The translations under genes and the position numbers were made by a program. The notes beneath the pieces are model-generated. The model had not been told where the DNA came from, made no database searches, and worked only from the letters and a program-made list of their open reading frames with translations. Shown piece by piece: positions 1 through 8,969 of a DNA stretch of 64,000 bases. The stretch's first letter is position 1. Each line of letters begins with the position of its first letter. The DNA comes from Paraburkholderia hiiakae (GTDB taxonomy: Bacteria > Pseudomonadota > Gammaproteobacteria > Burkholderiales > Burkholderiaceae): the NCBI RefSeq assembly GCF_904848665.1, contig NZ_CAJHCQ010000016.1, positions 124,001-188,000 on the forward strand, given 5' to 3'.

Positions 1-4
1 GGCC

Positions 5-952
5 ATGAGCGCACGGGACATCCTTCTGCAAATTGCGCAGGTGCTCACGGTGCTGGCGCTATCACCGCTACTGCAGGGTGTCATTCTCCAATGGGAGGAG
101 CGCATTCAGCGAGCGCGCGGTCCCGGAATTCTCCAGCCTTACCGCGACCTGCGCAAACTGTTTCGCAAAGAGATTGTTGTGCCGGAAACGGCGTCCTGGG
201 TTTACTGGTGTGCACCGGTGGTCGCATTTACGTGCATGCTTACCGTGCCGATTCTGATTCCGGTACTCACCGACTTTCCGCTTCCACTCTCTGATATGGG
301 AGACATCCTTGGAGGCGGACTCATCCTTACCCTCGGGTCCTTTGTGGGTTTACTCGCTGGTCTGGATTCCGGCAGTGCCTTCGGTGGTATCGGCTCGAGC
401 CGTTCGGTGATGCTCGGAATCCTGGCCGAACCCACGCTCATTCTTGTCCTTGTAGGCATCACATTGCTCGCCAAAGCGATGCTGCCGTTCGTCGTCAATC
501 ATCTGCTTGTGCAGCAGCCCTCGGTCTACTGGAGCCCCGCGCATCTGTTTCTGGTATTCGCTTTCTTCGTTCTGCTGCTGGTCGAGACAGACCGTCTCCC
601 AATCCATTCGAGCACGCACATCGAGGTCTACATGATTGAGGAGGCACGCATTCTCGAGTATTCCGGGCCGTTGCTCGCGCTGCTCAAATGGGCGTCGATG
701 ATGAAGCAGTTCATTCTTTACACGATTTTCTGCAACGTGCTGACTCTGCCATGGGGTCTTTCGCAGCACGGCACCGTAATCGGCGCACTGGCAGCGGCGG
801 CGGGGCTATTCGTGCGAATGCTTATCGTCGCACTGGCTGTCGTTCTCGTGGAGACGGCGCAATCGCGGTTGCGCTTCTTCCGTTACCAGGAGCCACTTGC
901 GGCTTCCTTCATGCTTGCGGTGCTTGCCATCGCAGCTAATCAGCTACGGTGA
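5..952 (+). CDS. HyfC/NuoH-like membrane subunit of an Ehr-type complex
   Basis: Membrane anchor subunit of the complex I / group 4 hydrogenase superfamily (HyfC, HycD, NuoH). It joins the peripheral arm to the antiporter-like subunits in the inner membrane. The 315-residue protein has about eight hydrophobic segments. It carries the loop motifs of the family: an RARGPG-IL-PY-DL-KLFRKE stretch near residues 36-55 and an acidic loop with ETDRLP and YMIEEARILEYSG near residues 195-225. The length matches HyfC. It is the first gene of a tightly packed operon; the next start follows 4 bases after its stop. The window opens only 4 bases upstream, so operon genes or the promoter may lie outside. 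Confidence 0.88.
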   Translation: MSARDILLQIAQVLTVLALSPLLQGVILQWEERIQRARGPGILQPYRDLRKLFRKEIVVPETASWVYWCAPVVAFTCMLTVPILIPVLTDFPLPLSDMGDILGGGLILTLGSFVGLLAGLDSGSAFGGIGSSRSVMLGILAEPTLILVLVGITLLAKAMLPFVVNHLLVQQPSVYWSPAHLFLVFAFFVLLLVETDRLPIHSSTHIEVYMIEEARILEYSGPLLALLKWASMMKQFILYTIFCNVLTLPWGLSQHGTVIGALAAAAGLFVRMLIVALAVVLVETAQSRLRFFRYQEPLAASFMLAVLAIAANQLR

Positions 953-956
953 AGCC

Positions 957-1637
957 ATGCTGCTCGCGCATCTGACACCGCTTGCAGCGTCGTTGTTCAG
1001 TCTGCTTGCTATCGGCAGTTTGCTGCTCGCGTTCGTGATGCTGGGTTCGCGCTGGTTGAAAGACTATCTGCTTGCTTTTACCGCGGAGTCGTGGCTCATC
1101 GCGGCGCTATCGGGTGCCGTGGGTTACTACGGCAACTATCACGAGCTTTATCTGGTCGCCTTGTTGACGGCGCTGTTCCGCGGGTTGATTCTTCCTTACC
1201 TTATCTGGCGCATCATCGCGAGACTCGAGGTTGAGCGCGAATTGCATGTGAGCCTGCAACCCAGTTCGAGCCTCGTCCTGGGCGCATTGCTCGTGCTCTT
1301 CGCCTTCGTGGTCTCGAATCATCTGGGAAATGCGCTCGGCCTCGAAGGGACCGTTGTTGTGCTCGCGCTTACGGTCATGTTTTCGATGAAACTTATCGGG
1401 TTTCTCATGCTGACCGTTCGCCAGGAGGCGATCAGCCAGGTGCTCGGTCTACTGATTCTCGAGAACGGCATTTTTCTTGGTTCGCAGATTCTCGTGCCGG
1501 GTATGCCGCTGCTCATTGAACTCGTACTGTTGTTTGACCTGCTTGTGATTGTGGTCTGCTTCGGCGTGTTGGTGCGCTATCTCGTTGCCCACGTGGGCAG
1601 CACGAGTAGCCGCGAATTGCGACGCCTGGTGGGGTGA
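957..1637 (+). CDS. HyfE-like membrane subunit
   Basis: Small membrane subunit related to hydrogenase-4 component E, equivalent to a NuoK-containing part of the membrane arm. The 226-residue protein is almost wholly hydrophobic, with about seven predicted transmembrane segments and few charges. An upstream in-frame ATG at 897 lies inside hyfC; the ATG at 957, directly after the hyfC stop, gives a normal HyfE length and is preferred. Its stop overlaps the start of the next gene, so the two are probably translationally coupled. No catalytic residue is expected in this family. Confidence 0.82.
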   Translation: MLLAHLTPLAASLFSLLAIGSLLLAFVMLGSRWLKDYLLAFTAESWLIAALSGAVGYYGNYHELYLVALLTALFRGLILPYLIWRIIARLEVERELHVSLQPSSSLVLGALLVLFAFVVSNHLGNALGLEGTVVVLALTVMFSMKLIGFLMLTVRQEAISQVLGLLILENGIFLGSQILVPGMPLLIELVLLFDLLVIVVCFGVLVRYLVAHVGSTSSRELRRLVG

Positions 1638-3118
1638 CCATGGTCGAAGCATGGCTCATTCTCGTGACCGCCGTGCCACTCATGGCTGCATCGATTGCGG
1701 TGGTGACTCAAAATGTCCGCGCGGCCGAGTACGCGAACCTCGTCGCAGCGTTCGTGTGCCTGGTTGCGGCGATTTGGCTTGCGATACATGTCGATGGAGC
1801 GCGCACGTTCGTCGCAGGCTACGTCCTCTTCGATGCGCTCGGCGCCTGGACCCTTGTCTGCACCTGCGCCGTCTATTTTCTCGCATCGATTTACGCGGTG
1901 GGTTACATGCGTCTGCTAAAGGAGGAGATTGCGCGATTGCCAAGCTTCTACGCGCTCTTTGCGCTCTTTGCGGCGACGATGATCTCGGGTCCGCTGATGA
2001 ACAATATCGGCGTCTACTGGATTGCAATCGAGCTGACCACACTGGTAAGCACGTTTCTCGTGGGATTCGAGCGCGGGCAGGAATCCACTGAAGCCGCCTG
2101 GAAGTACATCATTGTCGTTTCGGCGGGCATCAGCCTCGCGCTTCTCGGCACAATCCTCTTCTACTGGGCTGGCAGCCTCGTTATCGGCCCGACTTACGAC
2201 ATGACGTGGGACACGTTACGGCGCGCCGCGCCGCGCATGAATCCAGCGCTTACGAAGATGGCTTTTTTCCTAGTACTTGTCGGCTACGGTACAAAAGCTG
2301 GCCTGGCACCGATGCACACGTGGTTACCCGATGCACATAGCGAAGGGCCCGCACCTGTTTCGGCGATGCTCTCAGGAGCATTGCTGAATACGGCGATGCT
2401 GGGCATCGCGCGCTTTCTCACGATCACGGACGCGGCAAGTCCGTCACGGCTGCCGCGCATGGTGCTCGTGGCGTTCGGCGCATTTTCACTCCTTGTCGCA
2501 GCGCTTTTCATTGTCCGCCAGCAAGGCATCAAGCGGCTGATGGCGTATTCGAGCGTGGAGCATATGGGTGTACTCGCACTTGGTTTCGGCTTCGGCGGAC
2601 CTCTCGCAATCGCGGCGGTCCTCTATCACATGCTCAATCATTCGTTGAACAAGTCGCTCATGTTCTTCGGCGCGGGCAATGCAATGCGTCTCTATGGCAC
2701 GAAGGATGTCGACGGAATTCGCAACGTCTGGCAGCGCTTGCCGGTTTCTGGCGCCCTGTGGCTGGCTGGTGCCGTCGCTATTACAGGTGCGCCTCCGTTT
2801 GGTCTTTTCCTCAGTGAACTGACACTGATGCGCGCGGGGTTTGCGACGTCTTTTGCATGGGCAGTCATCGTGTTACTGGTCTTGTTGATTGTCATCTTCA
2901 TCGGCTTTATCAATCACTTTCGCAAGATGTACCTCGAGTCTCGCGGAGCTGAGAGGAGCGACGTCGATGGTACAACACCGGGAACTGTCGGCGCGTGGAT
3001 GACGCTTCCGATGTGGCTGGCGTTGGTGCCCGTATTCGTCTTCGGAATCTGGTGGCCGCAGACGCTATGGCACTTCTTTGCAATGGTGGCAAGCGACCTT
3101 GGCGGAGGGCCCCGATGA
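1634..3118 (+). CDS. HyfF-like proton antiporter-type subunit
   Basis: Antiporter-like membrane subunit of the NuoL/M/N (Mrp) superfamily, most like HyfF. Such subunits move protons or sodium through half-channels built around conserved Glu and Lys residues. The 494-residue protein has about 14 transmembrane segments and family motifs: a GYGTKAGLAPMHTWLPDAHS stretch near residue 215 and AYSSVEHMG near 305, followed by the HMLNHSLNKS segment. A GTG at 1634 overlaps the hyfE stop; the ATG at 1640 would remove only two residues. Its stop overlaps the next start by 4 bases. It is slightly shorter than E. coli HyfF. Confidence 0.87.
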   Translation: MTMVEAWLILVTAVPLMAASIAVVTQNVRAAEYANLVAAFVCLVAAIWLAIHVDGARTFVAGYVLFDALGAWTLVCTCAVYFLASIYAVGYMRLLKEEIARLPSFYALFALFAATMISGPLMNNIGVYWIAIELTTLVSTFLVGFERGQESTEAAWKYIIVVSAGISLALLGTILFYWAGSLVIGPTYDMTWDTLRRAAPRMNPALTKMAFFLVLVGYGTKAGLAPMHTWLPDAHSEGPAPVSAMLSGALLNTAMLGIARFLTITDAASPSRLPRMVLVAFGAFSLLVAALFIVRQQGIKRLMAYSSVEHMGVLALGFGFGGPLAIAAVLYHMLNHSLNKSLMFFGAGNAMRLYGTKDVDGIRNVWQRLPVSGALWLAGAVAITGAPPFGLFLSELTLMRAGFATSFAWAVIVLLVLLIVIFIGFINHFRKMYLESRGAERSDVDGTTPGTVGAWMTLPMWLALVPVFVFGIWWPQTLWHFFAMVASDLGGGPR

Positions 3119-4602
3119 AAAATTGCGAATTGACGACGGTGGAGCCTGGCGAACTGCCAGCACGGGCACGAGACCTGGTCGCGCAGGGCGCCCGTATGCA
3201 GGGTGTCTATGCATGGTTCCCAGCGCCCAATCGCGGGCAGCTTCGCTATGTGGCGACGTTGCCCGGCCACCGTGCGTTCGAGTGCTGGTCGGTGGACGTC
3301 GGTAGCGCGGCGGTGCCAAGTCTTGCGGCAATCTGTCCTTTGCTCGGCTGGCACGAGCGTGAGGTCATGGAGATGAGTGGCATCGCATTCTCTGGACATC
3401 CGGAAGCTGAGCGGCTCGTTACCGCATTCTTGCAACCTGGCGCGAGAGGGCCGTTGGAGCCCGAAGACACGAACGGTATAAGCGCCGCTGTCAGCTTGCC
3501 CGCGCCCGCTCTGCCTGCGGTGTCCGGCAAGCACGTTCAGCTCTTGCCGTTCGGGCCCGTACGGGCCGACGTGGTCGAGTCGGCACAGTTCATCTTTTAC
3601 TACCTGGGTGAGGCGATTCTCCATTACCACCCCAATCTGTTTCTCAAACATCGCGGCGTGGAGAAGCAGTTCGAAAACATGGACAGCGGAACGGGCATAC
3701 TGCTCGCCGAGCGCGTTTCGGGTGTCGATAGCCTGGCTCACGCTCTTGCGTGTGCCCAGGCCGTCGAGGACGCGGCCGGTTGCGAAGTCGCCGCGCGCGC
3801 GTGCTGGCATCGTCTCGTCGCAGCCGAACTGGAGCGAATCTACAACCATCTTCACTACCTTGGCCACTTATGCCACACGACAACGCTCAAGGTTGGCGAA
3901 GCACAAGGCAAATTACTCGAAGAGATTGCGAAGCAGATAAACGGGCGAGCGTGCGGGAGCCGCTTTCTGCGCGGCATCATCTGGCCCGGAGGGGTGCGGC
4001 GCGAACTGGACATTCATGCGGTCGCCGACGGGCTCGCGAAGCTCAAACCCGAAGTGGAACGCTACGTCGGACTTATCGAACGCACCACCAGTCATCTGGA
4101 CCGGCTAATCTCGACCGCACCGCTCGGCCAGCAACTGGCTTTCGACCAGGGGGCCACCGGCCCTGTCGAGCGAGCATCGGGCATCGACCGTGACTTGCGT
4201 CGGGACCATCCGTACGCCGCCTACGCGCTCCTCAAACCCGACGTTTCCATTGCGATTGAGGGCGACGCTTGTGCGCGCATGCGTGTGCGTATCGCAGAGC
4301 TGCGAGCCAGCATCGCACTGATTGAGCTAGCCATCGGACAGGGTGTGCCCGATGGCCCCCTGAGCGTAGCGTGCCACGCGCCAGAACTCGCGGAAGGATT
4401 GGGGTGGACGGAATCGTCCCGCGGCACGGTGCTGTATGCGGTCCATTTCGATGACAAAGGGCGCTTCGCCCGCGTAAAAGTGAAGTCGCCTTCGTTTTCG
4501 AACTGGCGCGTTTTCCCGTCGACGGTCCACGACAGCAACATGATGGACTACGCAATCAATGAGGCGAGTTTCGGTCTGACGATTTCGGGCTGCGCACGCT
4601 AG
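3115..4602 (+). CDS. HyfG/NuoCD-like large subunit lacking NiFe-binding cysteines
   Basis: Fusion of an N-terminal NuoC-like (30 kDa) domain, about residues 1-130, and a NuoD/hydrogenase large-subunit-like domain, about 150-495, as in HycE/HyfG. In true NiFe enzymes the metal is held by RxCGxC near the start and DPCxxC near the end of the second domain. Here the first site reads RVSGVDSLAH (residues 200-209) and the C-terminus ends in LTISGCAR with no CxxC pair. Both ligand pairs are therefore absent, so hydrogenase activity is not expected. This matches complexes called energy-converting hydrogenase related (Ehr). The ATG at 3115 gives the usual length; in-frame codons further upstream lie inside hyfF. 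Confidence 0.85.
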   Translation: MKNCELTTVEPGELPARARDLVAQGARMQGVYAWFPAPNRGQLRYVATLPGHRAFECWSVDVGSAAVPSLAAICPLLGWHEREVMEMSGIAFSGHPEAERLVTAFLQPGARGPLEPEDTNGISAAVSLPAPALPAVSGKHVQLLPFGPVRADVVESAQFIFYYLGEAILHYHPNLFLKHRGVEKQFENMDSGTGILLAERVSGVDSLAHALACAQAVEDAAGCEVAARACWHRLVAAELERIYNHLHYLGHLCHTTTLKVGEAQGKLLEEIAKQINGRACGSRFLRGIIWPGGVRRELDIHAVADGLAKLKPEVERYVGLIERTTSHLDRLISTAPLGQQLAFDQGATGPVERASGIDRDLRRDHPYAAYALLKPDVSIAIEGDACARMRVRIAELRASIALIELAIGQGVPDGPLSVACHAPELAEGLGWTESSRGTVLYAVHFDDKGRFARVKVKSPSFSNWRVFPSTVHDSNMMDYAINEASFGLTISGCAR

Positions 4603-4637
4603 TCGCGCTCGCGGCGCCGCAGGGGAGGATTGCTCTC

Positions 4638-5447
4638 ATGTCGCTATGGACGTGGTTCGGGTTGAAGGAGGGTAGCGCGAGCACGGGCTGGCCCTTGACG
4701 GGCGATGAGGACGGCCAGGAAGCTGTGCTCGGCATGCCCCGCTATGAGCCGGCGAAATGTAAGCCGGACTGCGAAGCATGCGTTGAAGTCTGTCCGACGC
4801 GCGCCATTGTATTCGCACGCTCGCAGGGCTCGCACGCCGAACCACGAGTGGACTGGGGGCGCTGCGTCGTCTGCCAGCGGTGCACTGAGGTTTGTCCGAG
4901 TGGCGCGTTCTCGCCATCCGAAGACTGGGCGCTCGGTGTGCGCGAGCGTTCTGACCTCGAATGGGACGAGGCGATGAGCAAACGCGTTGTGCGCGAGGTG
5001 GTGGAGCACGACCGTAGGGCATTCGGGCGCAGCGTCCATATTCGTCATGTCGACGCAGGGTCGTGCAACGGTTGCGAGTCGGAATTGCAGGCGCTCAACA
5101 ATCCGTTCTACAACCTGCACCGTCTCGGAATCTTTTTCACGCCGTCCCCGCGATTCGCCGACGTGTTACTCGTGACGGGGCCAGTAACGAAAGCAATGCA
5201 CGAGCCTCTGCTTTCGACGTGGGATGCGATGCCGACGCCGAAGTGGGTCATTGCAACTGGCACGTGCGCTGTCTCTGGTGGCATGACCGGCGGAAACTAC
5301 GCATGCGGGACTGGGCTCGACGGCATATTGCCCGTGGACGTCTACCTGCCGGGCTGTCCACCCAATCCGGCAGCCCTGATCCACGCGCTGCTGCTGATTG
5401 TTGGCAGGACTGAACAGCGGGTACGGGGAGGCAAAATTGAGCGCTAA
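4638..5447 (+). CDS. HyfH-HyfI fusion: ferredoxin domain plus NuoB-like small subunit
   Basis: One 269-residue polypeptide combines two subunits that are separate in E. coli hydrogenase-4. Residues 36-90 form a two-[4Fe-4S] ferredoxin domain: Cys41, 45, 48 and 52 (an unusual CX3C opening spacing), then Cys76, 79, 82 and 86. Residues about 130-260 are NuoB/HyfI-like, with Cys143 and Cys146 in CNGC, Cys210 in GTCA and Cys240 in GCPP. These are the ligands of the N2-type cluster, so the electron path to the large subunit seems complete although the NiFe site is missing. A GGGGAGG-like site sits just before ATG 4638. Confidence 0.85.
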   Translation: MSLWTWFGLKEGSASTGWPLTGDEDGQEAVLGMPRYEPAKCKPDCEACVEVCPTRAIVFARSQGSHAEPRVDWGRCVVCQRCTEVCPSGAFSPSEDWALGVRERSDLEWDEAMSKRVVREVVEHDRRAFGRSVHIRHVDAGSCNGCESELQALNNPFYNLHRLGIFFTPSPRFADVLLVTGPVTKAMHEPLLSTWDAMPTPKWVIATGTCAVSGGMTGGNYACGTGLDGILPVDVYLPGCPPNPAALIHALLLIVGRTEQRVRGGKIER

Positions 5448-7431
5448 TGTGCTGTTCGGTGTTGCGGCAACCACGTGGACACTAGCCGCGTGCCTCGCAC
5501 CGCTGCGCACCGGCCACGGTGCCGCTCGTGCGTTGCTGGGGCTGGGCTGCGCGCTGGGGGTTGTCGCGTGCGTGACAGCTTTGCCAAATGGCACACCGCT
5601 TTATTGTCTCCCGGTGGAACTCGCCGGTCACCCAGTGGAATTTGGCATTGAGCCAGCGGGATTGTGGTTAATGGGCTTTGGTCTCGTGCCGGCGGCGTTC
5701 GCCTGCGGGTTGGGCTCACCGCTCGCCGGGCGCTCCGGGCGTTGGCACGCTGGCGCCGCATTCAGCCTGCTGGGGGCGTTGGGCGTGTTCGGACTCCAGG
5801 ATGGTGCCGCGCTTCTGGTGGCGTGGGAGAGCATGAGCCTGGGCGGTGCACTGATGCTCATGGGTGAGCGAGCCGCAGAGAATGACGGCCGGCCAGTCCT
5901 GCTCATGCTCGCGTTGCTGGAGGTCGGTGCAGTGGCGCTCATGTTCGCCGTCGTCATGCTCGGCGAGGCAACGGGAGGAATCGGCTTTGCGCGCTTCGCA
6001 GCGGGTTCTGAGTCGTTGAGCAGCCCCGTTTCGTGGCTCGCGGGCGTCGCCTTATTGATTGGCTTCGGTGCGAAGCTCGGCCTGTTGCCCTTTTACGAAT
6101 GGTTTCCACGTGCTTACGCGAGTGGGAGCGGTGCAACCGGGGCGGTGTTTTCAGGCGTTGTACTCAACGCTGCGTATTTCGCTTTGAGCCGCGCGTGGAA
6201 TGACTGGCTAAACGTGTCGGTTCAGGGCGACACGGCGTTTGGACTTGGTGTGATTGCGATTGCACTCGGCGTCGTCAGTGCGATTCTCGCTGTGCTTTTC
6301 GCGTTTCAACAGGACGACTGGCGCTCACTACTCAGCTATTCGTCGGCAGAGAACGCGTCGGTGGCGGTCGTCATGTTGGGCGTGACGCAACTGTTCCGCT
6401 CCAACCAGTTCGGCGACCTCGCCGGCCTCGCGTGGACCGTCGCATTGTTGCATCTTGCGGGGCACGCGCTTGCCAAGGGAGCGTTGTTTCTCACGGCGGA
6501 CGGTATCTTCGCAGCGTGCGGTAGCTACGACATCGTTGCGCGTGGATGGCTGCGGCGCAGTGGTTTCCTTCTTGGACTTGGCGCTGTCTTCTCGGTGATG
6601 AGTCTCTCTTCGGTACCACCACAGGCGGGGTTCGTCAGCGAATGGTACGTGTTCCAGACGGTCTTCCAGGGGTTCCACCTTGCCTCGTTCATCGGGCGAC
6701 TTATGCTCGTGCTGGCAGGCGCTGGCCTCGCGCTTGCGGCTGCCGTTGCGCTTGCAACGTTCGTCAAACTGTTCGGACTGGGCCTGCAGGGCTTGCCCGA
6801 CGTCGACGTCATGCCGCCCGTGCCGCGAACGAACGCAGCCGCGGTCGGGGTTCTCGGGCTTTGCGTCCTGGCTGTCGCGGTGGGTGCGCCACTCTGGCTC
6901 AACGCGCTCGCCAGCGGAGCGCAGGCGCTCTTTCACGTCGACATTCCGCATGCGATGGTGGCAGGATGGCTGCTCGTGCCGCTCACCGACAAATTCGCCT
7001 TCATATCGCCATCGAAGCTGATTCTAGCGATGCCGCTGCTTGCATTGCTACCGCTGGCGCTCCTTTGGCTGACGAGGCGGCGCGGAGTTCGTCGTGTGCC
7101 GGTATGGTATGGGGGCATGACGGCGCATGGCCGCGACGCCATGACAACTGCATTGACGTTCTCCAACGCCATGCGGACCTTCTACAGCTTCGTCTATCAA
7201 CCGACGAACAGCGCCATGCGCGAACATGAGCAGCGCGAGTATTTCGTCAAGCGATTGGTGTTTTCGTCCGGGGTGACAGACTTGTTCGAGCGCCACCTGT
7301 TCGAGCCGGCTATTCGATTTGTGAACGTTTGCGCCCAGCGCCTGCGCGCGCTTCAATCTGGCAACCTCAATTTCTATCTCGCGCTAATCGGCGCTTTGCT
7401 GGTCGCAATTCTCTTTCTTACGCTTCTGTAG
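5437..7431 (+). CDS. HyfB/NuoL-like antiporter subunit
   Basis: Second antiporter-type subunit, 664 residues, close to the length of HyfB. About 16 transmembrane segments include the conserved GFGAKLGLLPFYEWFPRAY loop near residue 210 and the SYSSAENASV motif near 300. The C-terminus carries an amphipathic stretch and a last transmembrane helix, as in NuoL-type proteins. A TTG at 5437 is the likely start: GGGGAGG lies 5 bases before it and it overlaps the previous gene. GTG 5449 is an alternative. It is the last gene of the operon, which thus encodes two pumping subunits, two other membrane subunits and the peripheral arm. Confidence 0.84.
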   Translation: MSANVLFGVAATTWTLAACLAPLRTGHGAARALLGLGCALGVVACVTALPNGTPLYCLPVELAGHPVEFGIEPAGLWLMGFGLVPAAFACGLGSPLAGRSGRWHAGAAFSLLGALGVFGLQDGAALLVAWESMSLGGALMLMGERAAENDGRPVLLMLALLEVGAVALMFAVVMLGEATGGIGFARFAAGSESLSSPVSWLAGVALLIGFGAKLGLLPFYEWFPRAYASGSGATGAVFSGVVLNAAYFALSRAWNDWLNVSVQGDTAFGLGVIAIALGVVSAILAVLFAFQQDDWRSLLSYSSAENASVAVVMLGVTQLFRSNQFGDLAGLAWTVALLHLAGHALAKGALFLTADGIFAACGSYDIVARGWLRRSGFLLGLGAVFSVMSLSSVPPQAGFVSEWYVFQTVFQGFHLASFIGRLMLVLAGAGLALAAAVALATFVKLFGLGLQGLPDVDVMPPVPRTNAAAVGVLGLCVLAVAVGAPLWLNALASGAQALFHVDIPHAMVAGWLLVPLTDKFAFISPSKLILAMPLLALLPLALLWLTRRRGVRRVPVWYGGMTAHGRDAMTTALTFSNAMRTFYSFVYQPTNSAMREHEQREYFVKRLVFSSGVTDLFERHLFEPAIRFVNVCAQRLRALQSGNLNFYLALIGALLVAILFLTLL

Positions 7432-7730
7432 CGCCTTAATGGCGGTACCGCACCTCGCGCGCTGCCTGCTGCTCTCGGGCATACTGGGTTCACTGGCGGG
7501 TAGCGCATCCGCCTTGGTCCCCTATGCGCTTAACCGCACGACCGGCATCCGCGCTGCTCATGTCTGGCTGCTCTGGCTTTTGCCGCCGGTTTTATGACCG
7601 GTTGTTTTTTTCACCGTGTGGGCGAACCGGTCGAAGGCGGAAACAACGACCGGTGTGGTTGAAGCATTGCCGTGCTGCATTCACAACGATCGCCAGGCGT
7701 TTCCCCATCGTTTGAGACGAGGTCGACTCC
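7432..7730. other. intergenic region after the Ehr operon
   Basis: No gene is supported here. It contains a weak terminator-like hairpin (listed separately) and several ACCGGT repeats around 7586-7655. A 63-codon frame inside it shows no ribosome binding site and atypical composition. Confidence 0.5.
7586..7611 (+). terminator. possible intrinsic terminator of the Ehr operon
   Basis: CCGGT and ACCGG arms separated by six bases are followed by TTG and a run of seven T. The stem is only 5 bp, so the call is tentative. It lies 155 bases after the hyfB-like stop. Confidence 0.4.
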
Positions 7731-8717
7731 ATGATGAACGGGCTGCAACAGCAATTCGCGTACGTCAACGGCATCCGGATGCACTATGTCGAAAAAGGCA
7801 CGGGCCCACTCGTGCTGCTTTGCCACGGCTGGCCGGAGTCCTGGTACGTGTGGCGCTGGCAAATAGAGGCGCTAGCGGCTGCAGGTTATCGCACGGTTGC
7901 GCCGGACCAGCGCGGATATGGGCTCACCGATGCCCCCGATTCCATCGAGGCTTACGATATTCTGAACCTGGTCGGTGACGTGGTTGGCCTCGTCAAGTCT
8001 CTGGGTGAAGAGCAGGCGATTCTGATCGGGCATGACTGGGGTGCTGCCGTCGCTGCTTACGCTGCGCTGCTGCGTCCCGACCTGTTTCCCGTTCTCGGCC
8101 TACTGAGCGTTCCTTACATGCCCCGACGTCCGGTGCGTCCATCGGTGCGCTTTGCGCAGATCACGCAGGAGTGTCACTTCTATCAGGACTATTTTCAGTT
8201 GCCGGGACGCGTCGAGCGTGAGCTGGAAGAAGATATCCGCCGTTCGATGCTTGGCATTCTGTACACGGCGTCGGGAGACGCGGCGGTGAAAGGGCAGTTG
8301 GCCAATTTCGCGACCTTTCCCAAATCGACAAGACTCGTGGACAACCTCACGTTACCTGATGAGCTCCCGGCATGGCTGACCGAGACGGATCTGCAATATT
8401 TCGTCGGTCAATTCGAGCGGAGCGGGTTTCGTGGGCCCATCAACTGGTATCGAAATATTGATCGAAACTGGGAGCTGACGAGTTTCCTTGACGGCGCCCG
8501 TATTGTGCAGCCGACGCTCTTTCTCGCGGGGGAGTTAGACGCAGTCGTGAAGATGGCGGCGAAGGACTACGACGCACTGGAACTCAACGTTCCAAACCTT
8601 TGGAAGAAGCATCTCATTCCGAAAGCGGGTCATTGGGTGCAACAAGAGTGCCCGGACGAGGTGAACGAGGTCATCTTGAACTTCCTTGCCGGGAGGGCGG
8701 CAAGTTCGAGTAAGTAG
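7731..8717 (+). CDS. epoxide hydrolase-like alpha/beta hydrolase
   Basis: A 328-residue alpha/beta hydrolase of the soluble epoxide hydrolase type, which opens epoxides through an ester intermediate on an aspartate. HGWP at residues 32-35 forms the oxyanion region, Asp102 in GHDWG is the expected nucleophile and the late AGHWVQQE supplies the histidine. The cap domain contains tyrosines, as expected for ring opening. There is no signal peptide, so it should be cytoplasmic. GAGACGAGG precedes the double ATG. It stands alone between the Ehr operon and gene-poor DNA. A haloalkane dehalogenase is less likely because HGWP rather than HGNP is present. Confidence 0.85.
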   Translation: MMNGLQQQFAYVNGIRMHYVEKGTGPLVLLCHGWPESWYVWRWQIEALAAAGYRTVAPDQRGYGLTDAPDSIEAYDILNLVGDVVGLVKSLGEEQAILIGHDWGAAVAAYAALLRPDLFPVLGLLSVPYMPRRPVRPSVRFAQITQECHFYQDYFQLPGRVERELEEDIRRSMLGILYTASGDAAVKGQLANFATFPKSTRLVDNLTLPDELPAWLTETDLQYFVGQFERSGFRGPINWYRNIDRNWELTSFLDGARIVQPTLFLAGELDAVVKMAAKDYDALELNVPNLWKKHLIPKAGHWVQQECPDEVNEVILNFLAGRAASSSK

Positions 8718-8779
8718 ATACAAAAGAGCTCGCGCCGCTAGCGCCCCTTTTCGCCGGGCGCCCAGCGGCGAACTCCGCG

Positions 8780-8969
8780 TTAGTGTGTCGTAACGCTGAC
8801 GGCGACGATTTCGTATCCGGGGTCGGCGTGCTCGTTCGCCGCCTTTTCAGCTTCCTCATAGGAGAGAAAGGATTTGGCCCCTTCAATCTCCGGTGCCATG
8901 CCAATGTCGCCGTCCTCCGCGCCAGCAGAGGAACTGTTCACCGGTCTTCACCACGTAGACTGTCGTCAT
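8780..8969 (-). pseudogene. small hypothetical gene with a one-base frameshift
   Basis: Starting from an ATG at 8969, behind a GGAGGGAAAC site, the frame reads MTTVYVVKTGEQFLCWR and then runs into a stop. If one G of the GCGCGGAGG run near 8918 is removed, the frame continues to the stop at 8780 as a plausible 62-residue acidic protein ending EIVAVSVTTH, with a helix-like SFLSYEEAEKAANEH stretch. The span of 190 bases (63 codons plus one) agrees with a single-base insertion. It could be a recent pseudogene or a sequencing error. Function unknown. Confidence 0.5.

Noticed and set aside
2914..3867. 317-codon open frame antisense to the hyfF and hyfG-like genes
   Set aside because: No ribosome binding site and shadow-type composition.
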